From: Streptomyces ficellus
GTDB taxonomy: Bacteria > Actinomycetota > Actinomycetes > Streptomycetales > Streptomycetaceae
Direction: 5' to 3'
Length of the DNA stretch: 64,000 bases
NCBI RefSeq assembly: GCF_030406405.1
Contig: NZ_JAUEPL010000001.1
Span: 292,818-356,817 of the forward strand
This document shows, piece by piece, positions 41,978 through 51,409 of the stretch (the first letter of the stretch is position 1; the number at the start of each line of letters is the position of its first letter). Below the pieces are notes generated by a model. It was not told the origin of the DNA. It saw only the letters and a program-made list of their open reading frames with translations, and did not search any database. The translations under genes and the position numbers were made by a program.

Positions 41978-42775
41978 ATGCCCGAAGGAGACACCGTCTG
42001 GCTGACCGCGCGCCGCCTGCACACCGCCCTCGCGGGCAAGCTCCTGACCCGCTCCGATCTGCGGGTCCCGCGCTTCGCCACCGCCGACCTGACCGGCCGG
42101 ACGCTGCTGGACGTCACCCCGCGCGGCAAGCACCTGCTCACCCGGATCGAAGGCGGCCTCACCCTCCACTCCCACCTCCAGATGGACGGCGCCTGGCGCG
42201 TCTTCACACCCGACGAGCGCTGGAGCGGCGGCCCCGGCCACCAGATCCGCGCCATCCTCGCGACCACCACCCACACCGCCGTCGGCTACCGCCTCCCCGT
42301 CCTGGAGCTGATCCGCACCAGCGAGGAGCCGGCCGTCGTCGGCCATCTGGGACCTGATCTCCTGGGCCCCGACTGGGACTTCGAGGAAGCGGTACGCCGC
42401 GTCTGCGCCGATCCTGTACGCCCCCTGGGGGAGGCTCTGCTGGACCAGCGGAACCTGGCCGGCATCGGCAACGTCTACAAGTGCGAACTGGCCTTCCTGG
42501 CCCGCGTCACGCCGTGGCTGCCGGTCGGCGACCTCCCACCGGGCGTCCCCGAGCGGCTGATCGCCACGGCCCACCGCCTTCTGGAGGCGAACAAGGAGCG
42601 CTTCGACCGCCGCACCATCACCCCCGGCGACCGCCCCGACCGCAAGCTCTACGTCTACGGCCGCAAAAACCAGCCCTGTTACCGCTGCGGCACCCCCATC
42701 CTCCGCAAGGAGGAGACCGGAAAGGACCGCATCTCCTACTGGTGCCCCGGCTGCCAGTCGGGGCCCACCGGCTGA
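41978..42775 (+). CDS. nei: Fpg/Nei-family DNA glycosylase (endonuclease VIII type)
   Basis: 265 residues, ATG at 41978. MPEGDTVW gives the N-terminal catalytic Pro2-Glu3 after Met removal; GDTVWLTARRLH is characteristic of actinobacterial Nei2 rather than Fpg (which has PELPEVE). The H2TH segment LLDQRNLAGIGNVYKCELAFL and a C-terminal zinc finger (CYRCGTP...CPGCQ) are present, with the DNA-contacting LYVYGRKNQP. It excises oxidised bases. It probably acts with Lhr in repair of damaged DNA, suggested by adjacency. Confidence 0.92.
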   Translation: MPEGDTVWLTARRLHTALAGKLLTRSDLRVPRFATADLTGRTLLDVTPRGKHLLTRIEGGLTLHSHLQMDGAWRVFTPDERWSGGPGHQIRAILATTTHTAVGYRLPVLELIRTSEEPAVVGHLGPDLLGPDWDFEEAVRRVCADPVRPLGEALLDQRNLAGIGNVYKCELAFLARVTPWLPVGDLPPGVPERLIATAHRLLEANKERFDRRTITPGDRPDRKLYVYGRKNQPCYRCGTPILRKEETGKDRISYWCPGCQSGPTG

Positions 42776-42785
42776 CGCCGCCGCT

Positions 42786-43073
42786 TCACCACGCGCTGGT
42801 ACGCCCAGCAGGGCTCGCAGGGCCCGGAGGGCTCGTAGGCCCCGGAGGACCCGTAGGGCCCATAGGACTCGCAGGCCCCGTACGCCTCACCCGCCTTCTA
42901 CGGGCGGAGGTCACATGCACCGGAAGCAGGCTCAGCCCCCAACCACCCGCCGCCACGGTCCCTTCGACGAGCCCTGCCTGCCCGGGCGCCAGCGCAAGTC
43001 TCAGCACCGCCCACCACCACAGCCCGCCCAGCACCAGCGCGACCGCCAGCGGGGGAACTCGTCGCCGTACCAT
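42786..43073 (-). CDS. Small hypothetical membrane protein with collagen-like Gly-Pro tail
   Basis: 95 residues, ATG at 43073 with an excellent GGAGG 8 bases upstream. One hydrophobic segment, VPPLAVALVLGGLWWWAVLR, is followed by GLVEGTVAAGGWGLSLLPVH and a tail of Gly-Pro-X repeats (GPASPMGPTGPPGPTSPPGP). The ribosome binding site, membrane segment and similar small proteins I recall from Streptomyces favour a real gene. It is convergent with nei, 10 bases apart. Function unknown. Confidence 0.68.
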   Translation of the reverse strand: MVRRRVPPLAVALVLGGLWWWAVLRLALAPGQAGLVEGTVAAGGWGLSLLPVHVTSARRRRVRRTGPASPMGPTGPPGPTSPPGPASPAGRTSAW

Positions 43074-43177
43074 GGCCGCCTCCTCCGGTCGACGCTAGAC
43101 CGGCACGATCAGCCGGCGGGAGGGCGTACCGATGCACGCATCCCGCGCGCACCGGGCCGCCCCCACGCGCTGTCCAC

Positions 43178-43663
43178 CTACGCGTACTCGGCCTGGCGGC
43201 TCTCCGCCTGGAACATCCACGCGTGCTTTTCCAGATCCGCGGTCAGGGCGATCAGGAGGTCCTGCGTCACCGGGTCGGGCTTGTCGGTCGCCTCGATCCG
43301 CTCCCGCATCCGTCCCACCACGGTGATGAGCGCGTCCACCAGGATCTTGACCGCGTCATCGTCCTTGATCCATCCGGTCGGCACGGACCCGATGGCACTG
43401 CTGGACGCGACCGTCGCGGCTCGTCCGTCCGGGCTCACGCCGAGCGCCGACGCGCGCTCCGCCACGATGTCGGCGTGCTTGCGGGCGGTGGTCACGACCT
43501 CGTCGAGCTGAAGGTGAATGGAGCGGAAGCGCGGCCCCACCACGTTCCAGTGCACCTGCTTGGCCACCAGGGACAAATCCACGGCGTCCACCAGGGCCCC
43601 TTGCAGGGCCTCGCCGACCACCTTCAGGTCGGCGTCGGGGAGGGAGCTCTTCACGACAGGCAT
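43178..43663 (-). CDS. dps: Dps-family ferritin-like DNA-protection protein
   Basis: 161 residues from the ATG at 43663 (MPVVKSSLPDAD), GGAGG 6 bases upstream. The ferroxidase site at the subunit interface is visible as LVAKQVHWNVVGPRF and HLQLDEVVTTARKHAD. No long basic N- or C-terminal tail is seen, so it is the ferritin-like core type, as DpsB of Streptomyces. It oxidises and stores iron and protects DNA under stress. Upstream lies the clgR terminator. Confidence 0.93.
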   Translation of the reverse strand: MPVVKSSLPDADLKVVGEALQGALVDAVDLSLVAKQVHWNVVGPRFRSIHLQLDEVVTTARKHADIVAERASALGVSPDGRAATVASSSAIGSVPTGWIKDDDAVKILVDALITVVGRMRERIEATDKPDPVTQDLLIALTADLEKHAWMFQAESRQAEYA

Positions 43664-43749
43664 TCGAATCCTCCGTTCCGGCGTGCGGTGATCGCACGCT
43701 CGTCCACCATTGCACATACGACCTAAAAGGGGCATTCGGAGTAAACGAA

Positions 43750-43784
43750 AGCCCCGGTCGGCACTCGGGTACCCGACCGGGGCT
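43750..43784 (-). terminator. Intrinsic terminator of clgR
   Basis: A perfect 12-bp stem AGCCCCGGTCGG with its complement (43750-43761, 43773-43784) is followed on the minus-strand transcript by TTTCGTTTAC, a U-rich tract. It separates clgR from dps. Confidence 0.88.
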
Positions 43785-43863
43785 CAGCCCAAAACACAGG
43801 CCGCACAACACAAGCGGCTCAACGACCCCAACCGGCCCCCATCACTCGGAGACCGGAGCGGAA

Positions 43864-44247
43864 TCAGGCGGCGACGACGTCCACCGCCTCCGCGGGCGCC
43901 TTGATCGTCACCCGTTCCGTCGGCACACCTGCCACCGACGTCACGGACACAGAATTCAGCATCGGGCGTACTGGTGCCGGCACCGGCTCACTCGCCGCTG
44001 CCGATTCGGCCAGCTCAGCCAGCGAGAGCTCGTCGCTCACCTCTCGCATGAGCTCGGACATCCGTACGTCAAGCGCGTCGCAGATCGCGGAGAGCAGCTC
44101 GGAGGAAGCCTCCTTCTGCCCCCGCTCCACCTCGGAGAGATAGCCGAGCGAGACTCGGGCGGACGAGGAGACTTCGCGCAGAGTACGGCCCTGGCGCTGG
44201 CGCTGCCGACGCAGCACGTCACCCAACAGGCGACGGAGCAGAATCAT
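43864..44247 (-). CDS. clgR: ClgR, XRE-family activator of clp genes
   Basis: 127 residues from the ATG at 44247 ([11 protein letters not shown]). The helix-turn-helix covers [27 protein letters not shown] and the regulatory helix [13 protein letters not shown]. The C-terminus ends in VDVVAA; the terminal Ala-Ala is known in Streptomyces ClgR as a ClpP-dependent degradation signal. ClgR activates clpP1P2, clpC and lon. Gene order clgR-cinA-pgsA-rimO-rodZ-ftsK is the usual actinobacterial arrangement. Confidence 0.93.
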   Translation of the reverse strand: MILLRRLLGDVLRRQRQRQGRTLREVSSSARVSLGYLSEVERGQKEASSELLSAICDALDVRMSELMREVSDELSLAELAESAAASEPVPAPVRPMLNSVSVTSVAGVPTERVTIKAPAEAVDVVAA

Positions 44248-44356
44248 CGGTGGCTCCCTCCTCGGACCGTGTAGCCGCATCCTTCACGCCCCACCGTACC
44301 GCCTCGCGCTGCGGCCGTGCGGGGAGCGATGACGTGTTCACTCAGGGCTGCAAACA

Positions 44357-44878
44357 TCAGTTCCCCCCGTTCTGTTCCGTATCCTGTGCCCGCGCGTTCT
44401 CCGAGAGTTCGTCCGCGAGCAGTTCCAGCACGCTCCGTACACTCTCTCTACGAATTTCCGCGCGGTCGCCGTTCAATCGCAGTGCGGCGACTTTCCCCGC
44501 ACCGAGGGCCCCGCCGGCCGGCCCGCAGACCGCCACGTACACCGTGCCCACGGGCTGCCCGTCCTGTGGTTCGGGCCCCGCGACACCCGTCGTCGCGATC
44601 CCCCATCCGGCCCCGAGCCGGATGCGCGCACCCGCCGCCATCTGCAGCGCGACCTCCGGATCGACGGCGCCGCGCCGCGCCAGCAGAGTCCCGTCGACGC
44701 CGAGCAGAACCTGCTTCAGGTCGGTCGCGTACGCCGTGACGGACCCCCGAAAAGATTGTGACGCGCCGGGCACGGAGGTCAACTCCGCCGCCACCAGACC
44801 ACCCGTGAGGGACTCCGCGACAGCGACCGTCTGGTTACTCTCCGCAAGGAGCGCCAGGACCCGTTCCGCCGGATTCAC
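44357..44878 (-). CDS. pncC: CinA-family nicotinamide-nucleotide amidohydrolase
   Basis: 173 residues, GTG at 44878, overlapping the pgsA stop by four bases (GTGA). It is the single-domain C-terminal CinA form: AVAESLTGGLVAAELTSVPG, SFRGSVTAYATDLKQ, and GIATTGVAGPEPQDGQPVGT. PncC deamidates NMN to NaMN in pyridine-nucleotide salvage. It lacks the N-terminal COG1058 domain of full-length CinA. Confidence 0.92.
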   Translation of the reverse strand: MNPAERVLALLAESNQTVAVAESLTGGLVAAELTSVPGASQSFRGSVTAYATDLKQVLLGVDGTLLARRGAVDPEVALQMAAGARIRLGAGWGIATTGVAGPEPQDGQPVGTVYVAVCGPAGGALGAGKVAALRLNGDRAEIRRESVRSVLELLADELSENARAQDTEQNGGN

Positions 44879-45708
44879 CGTCCCGGCTCCGCTCCGGAGC
44901 GCTCGGCCCCCTCGGCACGGTCAGCAGCCGGAGCCCCATGGGCACCTTCCGCGGCCCCAGCCCCCCGCGCCCCCTCAGCACTACCAGCCCCATGGGCACC
45001 TTCCGCAGCCGCCCCCTGAGCCCCGTCAGCACCCGGAGCCCCTTCCGCATGCCGCGCACGCAGCGCACGCTGGGCCGCGAGCCCCCTGCGCCGCAGGACG
45101 ACCGCCTGACGCACATAGTCGAGCCCGGTCACCACCGTCAGCACGACGGCCACCGCCATCACCCAGAAGCGCAGGGTGGCCAGCGGGCCGGTCAGCGCCA
45201 GCACGTACATCCCGACCGCCGTGCCCTGCGCGAGCGTCTTCATCTTGCCGCCGCGGCTGGCCGGAATGACCCCGTGCCGGATCACCCAGAAGCGCATCAG
45301 CGTGATCCCCAGCTCGCGGAAGAGGATCACCCCGGTCACCCACCACGGCAGGTCCCCGAGGACCGACAGACAGATCAGTCCGGCGGCCATGATGGCCTTG
45401 TCGGCGATGGGGTCGGCGATCTTCCCGAAGTCCGTGACCAGGTTGTACGCACGTGCCAGATGGCCGTCGAAGATGTCGGTGATCATGGCGACGGCGAACG
45501 CCGCCCACGCCCAGGCGCGCCAGGCCGGGTCGTACCCACCGTCCTGGAGCAGGAGCACCACGAAGGCCGGCACGAGCACCAGCCGGACCATGGTGAGGAT
45601 GTTGGCGATGTTCCACAGGCTGGCCTGATTGACGGCCGCAGCGCCCAGCTTGCCGCCGGGCGCCGGCCTACCCGTACTCCCCGCGGCGGATGCCGGGACT
45701 CCGGTCAT
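44875..45708 (-). CDS. pgsA: Phosphatidylglycerophosphate synthase-type CDP-alcohol phosphatidyltransferase
   Basis: 277 residues from the ATG at 45708, overlapping the rimO stop (ATGA). The CDP-alcohol phosphatidyltransferase motif is [20 protein letters not shown]...ADK, with the expected spaced aspartates; helices flank it. The C-terminal ~50 residues are Ala/Glu/His repeats ([17 protein letters not shown]), unlike the catalytic core. It makes phosphatidylglycerol phosphate from CDP-diacylglycerol and glycerol-3-phosphate. Confidence 0.92.
   Translation of the reverse strand: MTGVPASAAGSTGRPAPGGKLGAAAVNQASLWNIANILTMVRLVLVPAFVVLLLQDGGYDPAWRAWAWAAFAVAMITDIFDGHLARAYNLVTDFGKIADPIADKAIMAAGLICLSVLGDLPWWVTGVILFRELGITLMRFWVIRHGVIPASRGGKMKTLAQGTAVGMYVLALTGPLATLRFWVMAVAVVLTVVTGLDYVRQAVVLRRRGLAAQRALRARHAEGAPGADGAQGAAAEGAHGAGSAEGARGAGAAEGAHGAPAADRAEGAERSGAEPGR
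44930..45010. repeat. Repeats in the pgsA 3' end
   Basis: CCCCATGGGCACCTTCCGC occurs at about 44934 and again about 44990, within a longer imperfect duplication that encodes the Ala/Gly/Glu tail of PgsA. Confidence 0.65.
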
Positions 45709-47162
45709 CTGCCCGCCTCCTCGAAACACTCCGCCACCAGGTCGACGCCCTCCGTGCCGACCACCTTGGCGGTGACCATCCGGCCGGGCCGAAGCCCCTC
45801 TGCGGTGGTGAAGACGACCTGGCCGTCCGTCTCGGGCGCCTGGTGCGCCGCCCGGCCCACCGCGCCGTCCCCGGCCGGGGAGTCGTCCACCGACTCGACC
45901 AGTACCTCCAGTGTCTCGCCGAGCCGCTCCTCCGCGCGCTGCGCGGTCAGCTCCTCGGCGAGCCGCGACAGATGCGCCAGGCGCTCGTCCACGATGTCCT
46001 GGTCGACCTTGTTCTCGTACGTGGCGGCCTCGGTGCCGTCCTCGTCCGAGTACCCGAAGACGCCGATGGCGTCGAGTCGGGCGTGGCTGATGAAGCGTTC
46101 GAGCTCGGCGAAGTCCTCCTCGCGCTCGCCGGGGAAGCCGACGATGAAGTTGGACCGCACACCGGCCTGGGGGGCCTTGCCGCGGATGGTGTCCAGCAGC
46201 TCCAGGAACCGGTCGGTGTCACCGAAGCGCCGCATGGAACGCAGCACGGTGGGCGCCGAGTGCTGGAACGACAGGTCGAAGTACGGCGCGACCTTCTCCG
46301 TCGAGGTCAGGACGTCGATGAGACCGGGCCGCATCTCGGCGGGCTGGAGGTAGCTGACGCGGACGCGCTCGATCCCGTCGACCGCCGCCAGCTCCGGCAG
46401 CAGGGTTTCCAGGAGACGGATGTCGCCGAGGTCCTTGCCGTACGAGGTGTTGTTCTCGGAGACCAGCATGATCTCCTTCACGCCCTGCTCGGCCAGCCAG
46501 CGGGTCTCCCCCAGGACGTCCGAAGGCCGCCGCGAGACGAATGAGCCGCGGAAGGACGGAATGGCGCAGAACGAGCAGCGCCGGTCGCAGCCGGAGGCGA
46601 GCTTCACCGAGGCGACCGGGCTGGTGTCGAGCCGGCGCCGCAGCGGGGCCCGCGGCCCGGACGCCGGAGCGACGCCCTCCGGGAGGTCGGCGGGCTGCCC
46701 GTGTCCGGGCAGGGCGACAGCCGTCTCCTGCCGCTCCACGGGGCTGAGCGGCAGCAGCTTGCGCCGGTCGCGCGGGGTGTGCGAGGCGTGGATGCCGCCG
46801 TTCAGGATGGTCTGGAGCCGGTCGGAGATGTCGGCGTAGTCGTCGAAGCCCAGCACCCCGTCGGCCTCGGGCAGCGCCTCGGCGAGCTCCTTGCCGTACC
46901 GCTCGGCCATGCAGCCGACCGCGACGACGGCCTGGGTCTTGCCGTGGTCCTTCAGATCGTTGGCTTCGAGCAGGGCATCGACGGAGTCCTTCTTGGCGGC
47001 CTCGACGAACCCACAGGTGTTGACGACCGCGACATCCGCGTCGGCGGCTTCCTCGACGAGCTCCCAGCCGTCCGCTGCCAAGCGGCCTGCGAGCTCCTCC
47101 GAGTCCACCTCGTTACGGGCGCAGCCAAGAGTGACAAGGGCGACGGTACGGCGTTCGGGCAT
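45705..47162 (-). CDS. rimO: Ribosomal protein S12 methylthiotransferase
   Basis: 485 residues, ATG at 47162. Methylthiotransferase domain with [29 protein letters not shown] and [11 protein letters not shown] cluster cysteines, radical SAM CxxxCxxC in [15 protein letters not shown], and a C-terminal TRAM domain (about 415-485). The start [11 protein letters not shown] and [12 protein letters not shown] are RimO-type rather than MiaB. It methylthiolates an Asp of ribosomal protein S12. pgsA overlaps its stop. Confidence 0.96.
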   Translation of the reverse strand: MPERRTVALVTLGCARNEVDSEELAGRLAADGWELVEEAADADVAVVNTCGFVEAAKKDSVDALLEANDLKDHGKTQAVVAVGCMAERYGKELAEALPEADGVLGFDDYADISDRLQTILNGGIHASHTPRDRRKLLPLSPVERQETAVALPGHGQPADLPEGVAPASGPRAPLRRRLDTSPVASVKLASGCDRRCSFCAIPSFRGSFVSRRPSDVLGETRWLAEQGVKEIMLVSENNTSYGKDLGDIRLLETLLPELAAVDGIERVRVSYLQPAEMRPGLIDVLTSTEKVAPYFDLSFQHSAPTVLRSMRRFGDTDRFLELLDTIRGKAPQAGVRSNFIVGFPGEREEDFAELERFISHARLDAIGVFGYSDEDGTEAATYENKVDQDIVDERLAHLSRLAEELTAQRAEERLGETLEVLVESVDDSPAGDGAVGRAAHQAPETDGQVVFTTAEGLRPGRMVTAKVVGTEGVDLVAECFEEAGR

Positions 47163-47204
47163 GGACTCAAGACTACTTTGTCCCAGCCGCGCCCCCGCCG
47201 CTCA

Positions 47205-47258
47205 GGGGTGACCGGGCTCCCCCAGGCTCCGCCCGCCCGGGCTCCCCCCGGTCACCCC
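47205..47258 (-). terminator. Long-loop inverted repeat between rodZ-like gene and rimO
   Basis: GGGGTGACCGGG (47205-47216) pairs perfectly with CCCGGTCACCCC (47247-47258) across a 30-base loop. It may be a weak terminator or attenuator before rimO. Confidence 0.5.
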
Positions 47259-47295
47259 GGCCCGAAACCACCCGACCCGGTACTCCCCACGGCCC

Positions 47296-48177
47296 TCAGC
47301 CGACCTGCGGGTCGCCCTTGGCGTACGTCAGACGCTCGACCTGCCCGTCCTCGAACTCGTCCTCGATCTTCTTGCCGTTCACCACGAGCTCCATCGCCCC
47401 GGCGTTGCCGAGGATCACATCCAGCCGCTCGTCGTCCTGGAAGGTCTTGGAGTCGCCCTTCAGCAGCAGCCCGTCGTACAGCAGCTTGCCGTCGGCCGCC
47501 TTGGCCGAGATCCAGCTCTTGTCGTCGACCGCCGTGAGCTTCACGGTCACCTTGTCCTTGGGAGCGGCCGCGATGGCGCTCTCGGAGGGGGCCGGCGGCG
47601 GGGCGACCGCCTTGGGCGGCTTGGGCTTGGTGCTGGGCTTCTGGGCCGGAGCGGGGCCTTCGGCCACGTTGCTGGTCCGGGAACCGCCGGTGTCACCGCT
47701 GAACATGGTGAAGCCGACGAAGCCGATCACGGCGACGATCGCCGCGACCATGGCGGCGGTCCAGTTGGGCCGCCGCCGGTCCGGGCGGATGCGTTCCGCC
47801 TCGAACAGCGGCGCGGCGGGCGTCGGCGACGGGCGGCCGCCGCGCTCGGCGTCGTACAGGTCGACCAGGGCGGCGGGATCGAGCCCCACGGCACGCGCGA
47901 GCGTGCGGATGTGGCCACGCGCGTACACGTCGCCGCCGCACCGGGAGAAGTCGTCCTCCTCGATCGCGTGCACGATCGGGACGCGGACACGGGTGGAGGT
48001 GCTCACCTCCTCCACGGTCAGGCCCGCGTCGATACGCGCCTGCTGGAGCGCACGGCCGATCGAGGGCCGGTCGTCCTCGATGACCGAGGGTTCCGAGGGA
48101 TCGGAGGGATCCGAGGACATCAAGGGGTCCGAGGGGGTCGAAGGCCGGTCGTCTTCGGGGGAGTTGCCGATGGACAC
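47296..48177 (-). CDS. RodZ-like helix-turn-helix membrane protein (DUF4115)
   Basis: 293 residues from the GTG at 48177 (VSIGNSPEDD), with GAAAGG 7 bases upstream. An acidic Asp/Ser-rich lead (SDPSDPSEPS) precedes a RodZ-type HTH (SIGRALQQARIDAGLTVEEV, IVHAIEEDDFSRCGG, YARGHIRTLARAVGLD), a linker, one membrane helix (AAMVAAIVAVIGFVGFTMF) and an extracytoplasmic DUF4115 beta domain (VKLTAVDDKSWISAKAADGK). RodZ links MreB to the envelope in rods; in Streptomyces its role is less clear. Encoded between ftsK and rimO, as is usual in actinobacteria. Confidence 0.87.
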   Translation of the reverse strand: MSIGNSPEDDRPSTPSDPLMSSDPSDPSEPSVIEDDRPSIGRALQQARIDAGLTVEEVSTSTRVRVPIVHAIEEDDFSRCGGDVYARGHIRTLARAVGLDPAALVDLYDAERGGRPSPTPAAPLFEAERIRPDRRRPNWTAAMVAAIVAVIGFVGFTMFSGDTGGSRTSNVAEGPAPAQKPSTKPKPPKAVAPPPAPSESAIAAAPKDKVTVKLTAVDDKSWISAKAADGKLLYDGLLLKGDSKTFQDDERLDVILGNAGAMELVVNGKKIEDEFEDGQVERLTYAKGDPQVG

Positions 48178-48394
48178 GAGGGCGCCTTTCGAGCGTGTAA
48201 CCACCTGCTGGAGGTTCAGTCTATGGGTGGTACGAAAGGGGGGAGCAACCGGACGGACGCACTTGTACGCCATCTGCATGGCCGTGCGCCCGGGGGACGG
48301 CACCACCATTTTCCGCGCTTCCCTCCAACTTGACGTACGCCGGAGGGAAACGGTTGCTCACAGTTCCCTAACGAGTCAGACTCCCGAACGACTC

Positions 48395-51241
48395 CTACGA
48401 CTCCGCCTCCCCTCGGATGACGGCGAGTACGCCATCCAGCTCATCGGGCTTGACAAGGACGTCCCTCGCCTTGGACCCCTCGCTCGGCCCCACGATGTTC
48501 CGCGACTCCATCAGGTCCATCAGCCGGCCCGCCTTCGCGAAGCCGACGCGCAGCTTGCGCTGGAGCATCGACGTCGAGCCGAACTGTGTGGAGACCACCA
48601 GTTCGGCGGCCTGGCACAGCAGGTCGAGGTCGTCGCCGATGTCCTCGTCGATGTCCTTCTTCTGCTTCGTGCCCGTCGTGACGTCGTCCCGGAAGACCGG
48701 CGCCATCTGCTCCTTGCAGTGCCGTACGACCGCCTGGACCTCCTCCTCGGTCACGAAGGCGCCCTGCATACGGACCGGCTTGTTGGCGCCCATCGGCAGG
48801 AAGAGCCCGTCGCCCTTGCCGATGAGCTTCTCCGCGCCCGGCTGGTCGAGGATGACGCGGCTGTCGGCGAGCGAGGAGGTGGCGAAGGCCAGCCGCGACG
48901 GCACATTGGCCTTGATGAGACCGGTGACGACGTCGACCGACGGCCGCTGGGTGGCGAGCACCAGGTGGATGCCGGCGGCCCGGGCCAGCTGGGTGATGCG
49001 GACGATCGCGTCCTCCACGTCCCGTGGCGCGACCATCATCAGGTCGGCGAGCTCGTCGACGATGACCAAGAGGTACGGATAGGGCTGGAGTTCGCGTTCG
49101 CTGCCCTCCGGCGGCTTCACCTTGCCGCTGCGCACGGCGGCGTTGAAGTCGTCGATGTGCCGGTAGCCGTACGCCGCGAGGTCGTCGTACCGCAGGTCCA
49201 TCTCGCGCACGACCCACTGGAGCGCCTCGGCGGCCCGCTTGGGGTTGGTGATGATCGGCGTGATCAGGTGCGGGATGCCCTCGTACGCGGTGAGCTCCAC
49301 CCGCTTGGGGTCGACCAGCACCATCCGTACGTCCTCGGGGGTGGCTCTTATCATCACCGAGGTGATCAGGCAGTTGATGCAGGACGACTTGCCGGATCCG
49401 GTCGCACCGGCGACGAGCACATGCGGCATCTTCGCCAGATTGGCCATCACATAGCCGCCCTCGACGTCCTTGCCGAGCGCGACCAGCATCGGGTGGTCGT
49501 CCTCGGCGGCGGCCGCGAGGCGCAGCACATCGCCGAGCTTGACCATCTCCCGGTCGGTGTTGGGGATCTCGATGCCCACGGCCGACTTGCCGGGGATCGG
49601 CGAGATGATCCGTACGTCGGGACTGGCGACGGCGTACGCGATGTTCTTCGTCAGCGCCGTGATCCGCTCGACCTTCACGGCCGGGCCGAGCTCCACCTCG
49701 TACCGCGTGACCGTCGGACCGCGGGTGAAGCCGGTGACGGCCGCGTCGACCTTGAACTCCGAGAACACGGTCGTCAGGGCCGCGACGATGGCGTCATTGG
49801 CGGCGCTGCGGGTCTTGCCGGGCCCGCCGCGTTCCAGCAGGTCGAGCGAGGGCAGCGCGTAGGTGATGTCCCCGGAGAGCTGGAGCTGCTCGGCGCGCGG
49901 CGGCAGGGGCTGGGAGTCGTCGCGTACGGGCGCGGGCGCGGGCTTGGTCAGGTCCGGTACCAGCCCGCCCGTGCCGTGCCCTTCCCCGCCCCGCGCGGGC
50001 GGTACGGGCCCGCCGGCACCCCGAGGACCGGCCCCGGCGTCGCCCCCGGCCCCGGCCACGGCCCCGGCGGCAGCGCCGGCCGCCCGCTTCCGGTCCGCCG
50101 TGACGTCCCGCGTCAGGTCGGCCACCAGCGGCGAGGGCGGCATGCCGTTCAGCACGGCGCCGTCGAGCGCGGCGGCCGCGGCGGCGGCGACGTCCACCGC
50201 GTCCCTGGGCCGGTCGAAGTCGGGCTCCGGCGGCGCGCCGGCCGCCTTGCGGGGCCGCCTGCGCCTGGTGAGGGCCTCCTCCTCGGCGTCGGCCGGGTCG
50301 TATGACGCGTACGCCCCGGGCGCCGGCCCACGCCGCCGCGCCCCGGCGGGCAGCGCCTCCCGCCACTGCTGGTCGTACCGCTCGTCGTCCTCGCCGGGCC
50401 GGCGCTCGCCCCCGTACGTCTCGATGATGCCGAGCCGCGCGCCGAGCGCCCGCAGCCGCTGCGGGATGGCGTTGACGGGGGTCGCCGTGACGACGAGCAG
50501 CCCGAAGACGGTGAGCAGCACGAGCATCGGTACGGCGAGGACCTCGCCCATCATGAAGATCAGCGGCTTGGCGGCGGCCCAGCCGATCAGGCCGCCCGCG
50601 TCCCGCACCGCCTCGCTGCCCTGATCGCGCCCGGGCGAGCCGCACGCGACGTGCACCTGGCCGAGTACGCCGATGACGAGCGCGGAGAGCCCGATGACGA
50701 TCCGCCCGTTGGCCTCGGGCTTCTCGGGGTGCAGGATCAGCCGGATGGCGATCGCCCCCACGAGGAGCGGTACGAGCAGGTCGAGCCGGCCGAACGCGCC
50801 GGTCACCAGCATCTCGACCAGGTCGCCGACCGGACCGCGGAGGTTGGCCCAGGTTCCGGCGGCGACGATCAGGGCGAGGCCGAGCAGGAGCAGGGCCAGG
50901 CCGTCCTTCCGGTGCGCCGGGTCGAGCCCCTTGGCGCCGCGCCCTATGCCGCGAAACATCGCGCCGACCGCGTGCGCGAGACCCAGCCACAGGGCGCGTA
51001 CGAGCCGGTACACGCCTGCGGTGGGCGACGGTGCGGGTTTGACTGCCGCCCTCTTCGCCGCCGCCCTCTTCACGGGCTTGCCGGCCCTGGCGGGCGCGGG
51101 CTTCTTCGCGGGCGCGCTCTTCCTGGCGGGCTTCCTCGGCGCCGCCTTCTTCCCGGCGCCGGCGCCCGTTGTACGGCCGGCGGGCGGCTTCGCGGTGCCC
51201 GCCGTGCCGTGGGAACCCTTGCCGGACGTACGTGAGGCCAT
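48395..51241 (-). CDS. ftsK: DNA translocase FtsK
   Basis: 948 residues from the ATG at 51241 (MASRTSGKG); an in-frame GTG at 51277 is also possible. A Lys/Ala-rich start, four membrane helices (DGLALLLLGLALIVAAGT, LDLLVPLLVGAIAIRLIL, IVIGLSALVIGVLGQ, AVPMLVLLTVFGLLVVTA), a variable linker, then the motor: VLVAGATGSGKSSCINCLI, LLVIVDELADLMMVA, HLVLATQRPSVDVVTG. The C-terminal gamma winged helix (KLRVGFAKAGRLMDLMESR) would read oriented chromosomal motifs. It pumps DNA through closing septa, important in sporulation. Confidence 0.96.
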   Translation of the reverse strand: MASRTSGKGSHGTAGTAKPPAGRTTGAGAGKKAAPRKPARKSAPAKKPAPARAGKPVKRAAAKRAAVKPAPSPTAGVYRLVRALWLGLAHAVGAMFRGIGRGAKGLDPAHRKDGLALLLLGLALIVAAGTWANLRGPVGDLVEMLVTGAFGRLDLLVPLLVGAIAIRLILHPEKPEANGRIVIGLSALVIGVLGQVHVACGSPGRDQGSEAVRDAGGLIGWAAAKPLIFMMGEVLAVPMLVLLTVFGLLVVTATPVNAIPQRLRALGARLGIIETYGGERRPGEDDERYDQQWREALPAGARRRGPAPGAYASYDPADAEEEALTRRRRPRKAAGAPPEPDFDRPRDAVDVAAAAAAALDGAVLNGMPPSPLVADLTRDVTADRKRAAGAAAGAVAGAGGDAGAGPRGAGGPVPPARGGEGHGTGGLVPDLTKPAPAPVRDDSQPLPPRAEQLQLSGDITYALPSLDLLERGGPGKTRSAANDAIVAALTTVFSEFKVDAAVTGFTRGPTVTRYEVELGPAVKVERITALTKNIAYAVASPDVRIISPIPGKSAVGIEIPNTDREMVKLGDVLRLAAAAEDDHPMLVALGKDVEGGYVMANLAKMPHVLVAGATGSGKSSCINCLITSVMIRATPEDVRMVLVDPKRVELTAYEGIPHLITPIITNPKRAAEALQWVVREMDLRYDDLAAYGYRHIDDFNAAVRSGKVKPPEGSERELQPYPYLLVIVDELADLMMVAPRDVEDAIVRITQLARAAGIHLVLATQRPSVDVVTGLIKANVPSRLAFATSSLADSRVILDQPGAEKLIGKGDGLFLPMGANKPVRMQGAFVTEEEVQAVVRHCKEQMAPVFRDDVTTGTKQKKDIDEDIGDDLDLLCQAAELVVSTQFGSTSMLQRKLRVGFAKAGRLMDLMESRNIVGPSEGSKARDVLVKPDELDGVLAVIRGEAES

Positions 51242-51409
51242 GGTGGTGAGGTTACCGGTGTGTGGCGCGGTGGACACGTGTGCCTACTGCTTCACCCGTT
51301 CGTGTCGCCCTGACCATAACCGGAAGCTGACGCCGGTGCCATCACCCGAAGGTGACGACCACTCATTTCCGACGGTCCGTCGGTTCCGCCCGCCGGCGTT
51401 CCGCCGGCG

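Noticed and set aside
39654..42005. Long Arg/Pro-rich open frame overlapping lhr
   Set aside because: Frame-shifted shadow of lhr; composition typical of out-of-frame high-GC sequence.
51369..51383. Short hairpin CCGACGG/CCGTCGG after osaB as a terminator
   Set aside because: The stem is only about five usable base pairs with a tiny loop; too weak to call.
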